A stretch of DNA of 64,000 bases from contig CAWUHX010000027.1 of NCBI GenBank assembly GCA_963922205.1, positions 1,116,001-1,180,000 of the forward strand. Direction: 5' to 3'. Shown piece after piece: positions 46,394 to 56,400 of this stretch; the first letter of the stretch is position 1; each line of letters starts with the position of its first letter. Below the pieces are notes generated by a model. It searched no databases and was not told the DNA's origin. It saw only the letters and a list, made by a program, of their open reading frames with translations. Source of the stretch: Romanomermis culicivorax. Its lineage: Eukaryota; Nematoda; Enoplea; Mermithida; Mermithidae. The position numbers and the translations under genes are program-made.

Positions 46394-47572
46394 AAAATCA
46401 AGATCCCACCTTTAAAATAAATTAAGATGGCGTATCAAAGTAAAATCAAAATGGCAACTTGAAAAAATTAAGATGGCATCTTGAAAAACTTAAGATCGTA
46501 TCGTGAAAAAAATCAAAATGACCAGTACATCAAAGAATAAAAATTTCTGGAACTACCCAATCAAAGGCGTTGCTCTGCCTCCTACGTTTATGTAACAACT
46601 CAAAGTACTGTAACTCTTTGAGAAACACTGTTGCACTATTTGCTCACAACTTCTTTTATCTCATTTCAAAAAAAACTTTTTGAGCCAAGCTGGTAAACAC
46701 GATTTGCGCATATTTCTCTAATCACCATAAAAGATCTCCAGAAAATAATGCGAGAAAACGAGCACAAAAAACTCCATCCACAAAAACACTGTGAAACGAA
46801 ATGTACGATACATTCACTGCAACTCTTACGTCTCCATGAGGGGATTTTCTGGTGCCCTTTCCACTGGTATAAAACTGCATGTTCCTCCCAATTTTGGTCA
46901 TTTCGGGAATTCACCCAAACCTTTCTCTGCCTTATAAATAATAAATTAAGCAACCCTGTTGCATCCGTAGCCCCATTACATTTATATACACGGGAACCTT
47001 TCGAAGTGGATTTTTGAGGTCAGGGCTCTTTGGCGGAGGGCGCCTGATTGGAGATATTAGTTATTATACGAAAAGTTTTTTTTAGAAAAACCACAAAAAT
47101 ACTTGTTTTTCACCCAAAACGCCGTAATTCTAGAAAATAATCAAAATTTTGGACTTTATCGGCTATTCTATGGCCATTCCCTGCCTGTTCAGGAACCCGT
47201 CAAAGAAACGAAAATTAGGATCTATTACCGAAATTATTCCATCATGGGTGAAAAGAATAAGCATTTTCACGTTTTTTCTAAAAAATCTCGAAAAATAACA
47301 TTTTTCATGAGAGATAAGATTGCTCGTGCAAAGCAACCTCACCCCTCGGCCACGCCGCCATATAACCCAAGGGCACCCTCCGCCAGCATGCTGTGACCCC
47401 AGAAATCAACTTTGAAAGATTCCCATATATATATATACATATATGAATATAGGCAAAGGCGGAGCGACGCTTTTGATTGGCCAGTTTCAGAAATTGATCT
47501 TGATTTTCAAGACGGGATCTTGACTTTTTTTCAAGATGGGATCTTGATTTTTTCAAGATGAGATCAATTTTT

Positions 47573-48401
47573 CCAACTATTTTCGTTCGGAATAGTTAAT
47601 GCTTCACCAATGTATAATTTTTTTGATAAATTTCTTTAACAAGTTCTTTAACAAACACAATTTCTGATGAGAAGATTCAACTTGTCAAAACAAAACTATA
47701 CCTCACAAACAGGTATTTGATGCAGTTTTCGACGCTGAGAATGAATCTGACATTCATTTCACATGAAAATTCAAATTCGGTGAGCTAGCCTAAACAGTAA
47801 AATCAGAGTTTTACGATGTTTTTGTCATTTTTTGGTGCATAGTCTTTCATTATACACCTATTACTGTGAGAATACGACAGCTTCGTGAATTTTTGTCCAG
47901 TAATACTCTCTGATGAGTCAGTAATAGTTATTCATCGGTTTTGTGTTTAATTTTGGCTTTGGAGTTTGAACGGATCACTAAAGTTGACTTTTTTAGAGGA
48001 AAAAATGGGATTTTTTTGGGAAGTGGCATGCCAATACGTCGATCCTGCGAAGCAACACGAAAAATTTTTACAGTACCGTGTACTCCTGAGTAAACGATTT
48101 CGAAGCTAGTTTTTGCCATTTTTCGATTAAAAAGCATAAAAATGACTATAGTAGATGACTTTTAATTCCCAATGTGCGTTTTATTTGTTCAAGCTTTAAC
48201 CGTTCCGTTTGCAAATTTTTTGTTGCTTAAAAACTTTTGGCAGAATAATTAGACTTTGAAAGAATTTGATCCGAATATTTTCGAAAAATTCCGAATCTTT
48301 TCATTCTAAATTGCTTTTATTAACAAAGGTTTTTTTTAGATTGTAGCTTTTCTTAAAACTAAATCTTCTTCACAGTCTTCACCTATTCAACTCGGTTGTA
48401 T
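47573..48401. other. No gene seen
   Basis: AT-rich intergenic sequence between the palindromic element and the TTAGGC-bearing element. A minus-strand open frame at 47928-48137 has no recognisable features. Confidence 0.4.
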
Positions 48402-49556
48402 CCCTATTCCTCGAAAGTCCCGATTCCTCGAAAAGAGGAAAAAATTTATTATTCATTGAACATTGGTGTATCACAAATCCTAGTTCATTGAAAGTGCATA
48501 TACAAACAGATCAATTTTCTTGAAACGTCTGTAAATTTGATCATAAATTCTATAATTTCAAAATTACCATATCTGGTGATATGAAGACTCCACAGCATTA
48601 AGAGATTTTTCACTGATGGTCATGCTTGGTGCTTAGGCTTAGCCTTAGGCTTAGGCTTAGGCTTAGGCTTAGGCTTAGGCTTAGGCTTAGGCTTAGGCTT
48701 AGGCTTAGGCTTAGGCTTAGGCTTAGGCTTAGGCTTAGGCTTAGGCTCAGGCTTAGGCTTAGGCTTAGGCTTAGGCTTAGGCTTAGGCTTAGGCTTAGGC
48801 TTAGGCTTAGGCTTAGGCTTAGGCTTAGGCTTAGGCTTAGGCTTAGGCTTAGGCTTAGGCTTAGGCTTAGGCTTAGGCTTAGGCTTAGGCTTAGGCTTAG
48901 GCTTAGGCTTAGGCTTAGGCTTAGGCTTAGGCTTAGGCTTAGGCTTAGGCTCAGGCTTAGGCTTAGGCTTAGGCTTAGGCTTAGGCTTAGGCTTAGGCTT
49001 AGGCTTAGGCTTAGGCTTAGGCTTAGGCTTAGGCTTAGGCTTACTTAGGCTTAGGCTTAGGCTTAGGCTTAGGCTTAGGCTTAGGCTTAGGCTTAGGCTT
49101 AGGCTTAGGCTTAGGCTTAGGCTTAGGCTTAGGCTTAGGCTTAGGCTTAGGCTTAGGCTTAGGCTTAGGCTTAGGCTTAGGCTTAGGCTTAGGCTTAGGC
49201 TTAGGCTTAGGCTTAGGCTTAGGCTTAGGCTTAGGCTTAGGCTTAGGCTTAGGCTTATACTTAGGCTTATGTTTAGGCTTGGGCTTATAGGCTTGGACTT
49301 GGACTTAGGCTTAGGTTTGACAACAATTTTTTACTTCTCAAGGTGGAAAAGACCGTGGGAACTTCATGTCGTGGGAACCTTCACGTTACAAAATGGTGAA
49401 TTTAAACCTGCACATTTATTATTATCGAGGAAACGGGATTTTTTGAAAAAAAAATTTCGAGGAATCGGGGCTTTCGCTAAAACAGGCCTTTGTAGATAAA
49501 ATCTTAAGCACTATTCGAAGAATCGGGACTTTCGAGGAATAGGGACATTCGATGAA
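48402..49556. mobile_element. Foldback-like element enclosing telomere-type repeats
   Basis: A 25-bp segment at 48402-48426 beginning CCCTATTCCTCGAAAGTCCC recurs perfectly inverted at 49520-49544 (ending GGACTTTCGAGGAATAGGG). Further TCGAGGAATCGGGGCTTTCG-type units sit at about 49425-49470 and 49545-49556, so the arms are short tandem arrays as in the other foldback elements of this window. The interior is mainly the (TTAGGC)n array. No target duplication was resolved; the right end is approximate. Confidence 0.65.
48632..49262. repeat. Interstitial (TTAGGC)n array, about 105 units
   Basis: Nearly pure TTAGGC, the canonical nematode telomere hexamer, all in one orientation. Rare variants are CTCAGG (two sites) and one dropped GGC near 49043. 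It degenerates at both edges (GCTTAGCCTTAGG; TTATACTTAGG to about 49316). The open frame through it (Leu-Arg repeats) is an artefact of the hexamer. Confidence 0.97.
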
Positions 49557-50426
49557 TCGACACACAATCTTCAACTCCAGTTCTTTAAAATTTTCTAGTT
49601 TCGTTAAAAATTTGTTGAGAAAAAGAGCACTCATTTTGTAAAAAAAGAACATGGAAAAGTTGAATCTTTGATTGAATCTGGATCTAATTTGCACATTTCA
49701 TACTTATTTTAAATGCAACATTTCTTGTTTAATTTCTACATCATGATTCAAAGCTTGCGTATTGTAGAGAATAGTGAAAATTTTATGAATAATCCCTTTA
49801 TTCTTGAATACTATCTGATTTTTCTTTTGCTTCATCGCATTTTCATTTTGCTCTCAATTTTTTCATGTTTTTTTTCAAACGATTTCCATGAATTTAAATT
49901 TTCTAATTAAAAATTGGTATACCCATTGTTTGTATTTTTATCATTAAAACATGGGGTGACAAATCGATAATAATTTGTCATATATTTTCTCCGTCACGCC
50001 GTATGATCAACGAAACTGGTACAGATCGTCATAAGACGTATATTTAATGATCGACTGTACACATATTCCAAGTTATACTGTAGTTTTGTTGAACATATAC
50101 ACACACACAAAAGACCCCTGGCACAATAGCCCCATTTTTAAGGACTTACTAACTTTTTTGTAGAAAATTGCTCATATTTTCCTCGGGTTCTTACCCAAAA
50201 AGATCAGCCGGTTTCAATTTTTGTGCGTCGAAAAAACTAATTATGATGGATTTGATGCTCCATACTTGCTAATGGCGCATGCTTTGTTAACCTTGCATAA
50301 TTAGTCGGTAACCCGAAACAGATTTTAATTACTATACACGCTCGGATTTTTTTCCCGTAATTTTTTATCGTGTTCTCGAAACGTTTGCGCGTTGCCCCAG
50401 AATTTGTCTTCATAACGTAATTATTT

Positions 50427-53400
50427 ATGGATAGAGACAGATTCGAATTGTTGGCGCCGGCTTTCGGGTGCCTGGGTGCGGCGTCGGCTATAGTCATGTC
50501 AGGTGAGCCTAGTTGGAATAGTGTCGGGGTCAACTCTGGGATCTGTTGCAGATATTAGGAGTTGAGATTTTAGGAGCTAGGAGACTCCTAGCTTAGGAGT
50601 TTAGAAGTAAACTAATAGGAAATAGGAATGTTTAGGAGCAATTCTAGGAGTAAATTTCTAGGAGGCTACAGATAAAAGAAAGCATTGTCAGCAAAAATTG
50701 TTATCAATTTGATTAGTTGAAAAAACTCATCGATTTTTTTGAGTTTCGCTCTTACAAATTTTCTTGCTTAGCTTAGTCTTAGGCTTAATCTTAGGCGTAG
50801 GCTTAAGCTTAAGCTTAGGCTTAGGCATAGGCTTACGCTTAGGCTTACGCTTAGGCTTAGGCTTAGGCTTAGGCTTAGGCTTAGGTCTAGGCGTAGTCTT
50901 AGTCTTACGCTTACAGTTAGTAAGCAGGAAAATTTTTTCGACCAATCAAATTTATGATAGGATTTCCTTTGGCCAATCAGATTAACGACAGTTCTGGCTC
51001 TGCAATGCCTTGATGCAGATGAATGAGGAAAAATTCTCTGGGACTATTTCTACACCCAGACATTCATTCACTCCTGAGACGTATTTTCATCATTGTCTTT
51101 AAAATCATCTGCAGCAGATTTTAGGAAACGAGCCAAGGATTATCTTCCCTCCTGAATGAAAATGATATTTTACATGATCCCGACCGTGCTACTACAGCCA
51201 CTGTACCACTATAGCCAACTGTCTCGTTACAGCAACTGAAACAAAACTGGTGTCTTATTATAGACATTAATTATTTGACGGTTGTCTCGCTACAGCCACT
51301 GTACCGTTTTAGCCACCTACATTTTTTTCTAGTTGATAGCTTTTGCTTTTCAAAATATTATTGGAAACGTAGACGGGAAAGACGTGCAAAAATTGAGAGA
51401 AGAGAAAATGAGCAAATATAAAAAACAAGAAGAAGCAAAGAAAAATAGAAGAAACCCATGAAAAACTAATTGAATGTAATAAAAAGCGAAAAAAAACAAC
51501 CGATAATTGAATACAAAAAGTTGAAACAAATTGTTCAGAAAAACAAGCAAATATAAAAAGAAGGAAAGAAAAAATGAAGACGAAAGAAACAGTATCCGTA
51601 AAGTTGAAGAAAGGAGAAAAAAGAAGGAAAAATGATAGCAAGATAGAAAAAAGTGAAAAATATGCAGTGAAAAATGATGAAAATTGCCTCCCCCTTTTCT
51701 CTTTTCTTCTTTCTTCTTTCTCTTTTCTTCATTCATCTTTGCCTTTTTCTATTTATCTATTTTTAAACGCTTCTTTTTCTAGCTTGCTTGTTCGTTTCTT
51801 GCTTTTTCTTCTTCCTTAATTCTGTTTTTCTTGTCACTTTTTCTTTAATTATTTTTCTTTATGTTCTTTTTTGCCTGTTTTTCTTTTTATCATTTTTTGG
51901 CCTCTTCCTTTGATTTGATTTCGCTCTCTGTCTTCGTTTGTTGTTTATTTAGCAATTCGTTTTGCTTCCGTTTAATTGATTTCTTTTTGTTTTTCTTTTT
52001 GTTTTGTTTTGTTTTATTTTCCCTCCTTTTCCCCATATGTCTCTCTTGATGTTTAACTGTCTTTTGTTCATTTGTATATTTGTTTCTTTTTATTCTTTAT
52101 TCTTTACATATGTTTTTTTCCTTCATGCCGATGAGGAGAGAATAAAAAATACGAGTATTACAGCCAACCTATCAATAAGGGAACGTGTTAGTGAGACAGT
52201 CGCTGAATAATTCGTGGCTGTAGCGAAACAGTGGTTGCTGAATTGACCAATTTTTTTAGGAAAAGTAAAGTAAAACAACGAATTAATCAAGAAAATAATG
52301 CAATAGTCGGACAATCGAAGAAATCAGAAACAGTCGAAGAATTAAATAGTCGGAGAATCGATTCAAACTTTCAGATATTTGCAACAAGTCTCCAAACTCC
52401 CATTTGCCTTTTGATCGGAATGTAGTAATACAAAAAATGTATTCTCTGATGCGGATTCTACATGACCTGTGTCAATCATAGATTCCTTGAAAAATCTTGA
52501 GTTTGAGAAATGAGTACAAAAGTGTAAAAGTGCTGATCGAAGAATCAAAATTTGACTGGTTTTTGAATTTTGTTTTCTATTTTAAGATCAAATTTAATGA
52601 GATTTTTGTTGTTCTGCTAGGATTTATAGAAAAGAGTTGATTCATAATTATTTTGTTTTGCATTTCTAGTGTCGATTCTCAACTATCGCATTTGAAAGAA
52701 AAAAATTTCCACTATCCTCCCATATCTTGAATTATTATCGAATGAAAACGTTCGATGAGGTCATTATCTATGAGCGACTTATTATTAGTTTCATTAATTT
52801 TAAATAAATTTCGGATCTTTCTGCAGCTCTGAATAGTATTAGAAATTTTCAAGAACATCAAGTATTCCTGAAAACATCACTTTTGGTCATAATAATCTAA
52901 ATATTGAAGCTTTGTTCAGAAATCTTCACTGTCCGTTCAGGGCCCCGTTGCAGATAACTAGGAGTTTAGACCTTATTAGTCTAAGAGGAACAATAATCTT
53001 TGGCCAGAGTCTCCTGACTCCTGTTGCAGATAAACTTCTAGATAAGGAAAAATTTTCATTTTTCTAGGAGTAAACCCTCTTTATTCCTGCTTGGAGCAGC
53101 CTAGGAGTATTCACCTCATTTTCAAGTGTATGAGAAAATATGCTAATAAAAAGTATTTTCAAAATTCTTAAATGAATTCATTTTTTTAAAGTTTATGATT
53201 CTAAATTACAGTTTTAATTAAATAGAAGAAGAATGTAAAAACATTTGAAAAAGTGAAATTTTAATAAGATTTCGAAAAAACGACTTTCCATATGGGTAGA
53301 GTGCGACAAGACAAAAAACCTGCAGAAAATTGAGTTAAATCTGAGCGGATAAATTAACCAAATTTTAACCAACAAAACTTTAACCATCTCAACTTCGTCA

Positions 53401-56400
53401 GAAATTGAAATAAACTATTCAGTCATGTTTTTTGCGTAAATCTCGATGAGATCTATCACTTTGCTGTGTTTTGGGACACGATCATTTTTACTCTATCTTG
53501 GGCTCAAACACAAATCCGGCGGAAATTTAACTCCCAACTTCCCACGCCAAATACTTTTGACTGGCTCTTGGCAGTATCTATGCTAATTTTTTAGTAGGAT
53601 CATGGCAGCTACCAGTACATATAGAATCCAAATTTTTTTTTCAAGTGGAATGCGAACTTTTCAAAAAATAAACAAAAAGTGAAAAATAGGAATGGTAAAT
53701 ACCGTTGGTTTCTTGCTTTTTCAGTCATTAAATTAAAATAATGCTGATCGAAAATACTGTATCTCCGCGAATTGTAGGAAAACTACACTGCACCAATTGG
53801 GGTATTCTCAAGTGAGCGATTTCCAAGCGAGCGATTCCCAAATTAGCGAATTCCCAAGCGAGCGAATCCCCACCCAGTTAGGCGACATCTTTTGTCTCTG
53901 TTCTCTTTCATTTTCGTTCTTCCTTTCATCTACTTTTTTCTTTTTTGGTCATGAAACAAGAAATTACAAGTTGTAATTTTTAATAAGCATAGTCTTCCAT
54001 GTAATTTTAATAATATTCGGCACACTCTATTTCCTATATAATTTTATCTTTTGTAATTTTTTCTTCATTACTCTTCTTTTTTGCTTTTAATCTCTCTTAA
54101 TTTTGCTTATCTCCCCTGATTCTTTCTTTTTTTCCAATTTTTTTTCTTTCTTTCTTGCTACTTTCTCTGTGTTGCTTCTTCTTTCTTCTCACTGTTTTCA
54201 TGCTTTTTTTCTTTTTCTAATGTTTTTCCATCCATTTTCACTTATTCTTAATGTATTCATTTTGTTGACTTTCCCTTTCTCTCGATGTTTTGTTTGTTCC
54301 AGCATTCTTTTGTTGATGTTTTTATGGAGATTTTCCGACTTGCAATGATGAAAGACTCAAGCATGTCGAACTGTACAAGAATTTACAGGAGACTACGGCT
54401 ATTTAAAATGAAAAGTTGTGATGTGTTGTTTCATGGGCAAAAAAAGTAGATAACAAGAAAAACGAAAATGAAAAAAAGCAGAGGCAAAAGATGAAAAGCT
54501 TCAAAACATACATAAACGAGAGCAACGAAACACCCAGAAAACGAAAGAAAAAGAAATTCATTCATGGTAAAATATAAGGTAAAGAAGGAAAATATCAATA
54601 AAGTGTTATTACATTCTCCATCGATCGTTTGGAGTCGCCCAATTTGGAATTCGCTGGCTTGGGAATCGCTCATATGGGAATCGCTCACATGGGAATCGCT
54701 CAATTGGGAATTTGCTCACTTGGGAATTCATTCACTTGGGCATAGCTCACTTGAGAATAGACCGCACCAATTCAGCATCCACGCAGCACAAGAGTGGAAT
54801 TCGTTTTTTCCATGCTAAGTTTGGTTGAATTTCTGAGCACAGTTTGGAAATATCAGGGAATCTATCAAATGTAAGTGTCGTTAGAATCATGACTGAGTAG
54901 AAATCACCGATTACTACTTATAGATTTTCCAAATGCAATGATGAAGATACATCGTGGGATAGAATGAACCTTCCCAGATCTAAAAATAATCACGGAAAAT
55001 TTATCCTAATTTATCTGCACCTCACCTAGAAATTCACGCCTAATAATTTTACTGCTCTCAAATCGTCCTATTCACTCTCAAACTACAAGGTTAGGGGGAA
55101 GAATCTCCTAGCTCTTAATTTCAGCGACCGGAATTTCACCTTTACGCCTAACTCCCAACTTCTGACTCCTAGCTCCTAACATCTGCAAGAGGACCCAAAT
55201 TTCATTGGTGGTACAGCATTTTTACAGTCTAAGATTTAACTGATTGAGGGGCTAGAACATGCTCTTCATAGCAGTTTTTGGACCAACCATTATATCGAAA
55301 AGTGGTTTAAAAAGAGTGATTATACTTGACTTCTGCGGTATGCTCAAAAAATGAATGACGTCAGAAATTGAGCTAGTTTATTGTAATTACTTGAATTTTT
55401 GTGCCTCATATGGCTGAAAAAGACTAATTGTGAATTCTGATTTTTTCTCGATTTAAAAAATTTTTTTTTATTATTTATTTTTTTGATCATTTATTTTTTT
55501 AATTATTTTATATTACAAGATTCTCAACGAATATTGTCGTTGTCCAACACTTTTCTACACTGATCTTTTTTTTCAAGTTTTCGGAGCCGCCTACGGTACG
55601 GCCAAATGTATGATCGGCGTGGCGGCCGTGGCGCCCAAACGACCCCAACTAATCATGAAGTCTTTGGTGCCTATGATCATGGCCGGCGTTCTAGGCATTT
55701 ACGGTCTAGTAAGCGGCGTCCTTATAGTTAACGCCGTGGATAAACCGCCGGCCTACACCTTGTCGCAGTGAGTAAAGTTTTTAAGGGCGTGCGGGTTGTG
55801 TGGAAAAAAATTGTCGCCAAGAAGATCCATTATTAAAACCTATAAATTTTTCTACAGTAATCTCTCTTTTCTATTTGAGCCTATTCCTTGTAAGAATTAC
55901 CTCCTCATTAACGAGGAACGTTGCAAAAATTAAATTCTGACATTGGCATAATATTACACTGATGCGAGTGTATGTTTGCCATAATCGAATATTTTCTCAA
56001 TTATAACTTTCACAATTTCTAGTACACAATCAAATCTACAATATCAACGAAAGTTTTTTCGAATCATGATGAAAAATTGAATTGACTGTCTCTGTCATAC
56101 TTGTAAATCGAAAACTGAAAAAATAGTTGAGTACGGTAACAAGTTTTCAGTCCTATGTGATATACAGTACATCAGGAAATCTTGAAAATAAAAAATAGTA
56201 CTTGCTTTCCACTGTTATAATTTACAAGCATTTCGAGAAACTGTAGTAGTAAGAGAAACAAATCTGACATACACCCAGATTTAAATTGCAACGAACATAT
56301 AGTGAATTTCATCCCAAAATACAAAAATGAATGTTTTTGATTTTTCTCAGACTGATATTCACAACGCGATATCGAGTAATATTTTTTAATATCCAATTAC

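Larger units (their letters stand above)
44345..47572. mobile_element. Large palindromic element of TCTTGAAAAAAATCAAGATG type, with nested insertions
   Basis: The left arm begins with CACTTGAAAAAATTTATTACC units and continues with AAGATGCATCGC, TTCGACTTTC and GCATCGCATTC blocks. The right arm ends in AAGATGGGATCTTGATTTTT units. Central blocks GGCGGAGGGCGCC (47032) and GGGCACCCTCCGCCAGC (47370) are inverses. It is the same family as 56429-57651. It was interrupted at about 44572-46393 by a foldback element that itself holds a solo LTR. The right end is approximate. Confidence 0.75.

Noticed and set aside
48626-49048. 140-codon open frame of alternating Leu-Arg
   Set aside because: It is only the translation of the (TTAGGC)n array.
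51309-51819. Phe/Ser- and Lys/Glu-rich open frames
   Set aside because: Translations of the paired A/G- and T/C-rich blocks of a foldback element.
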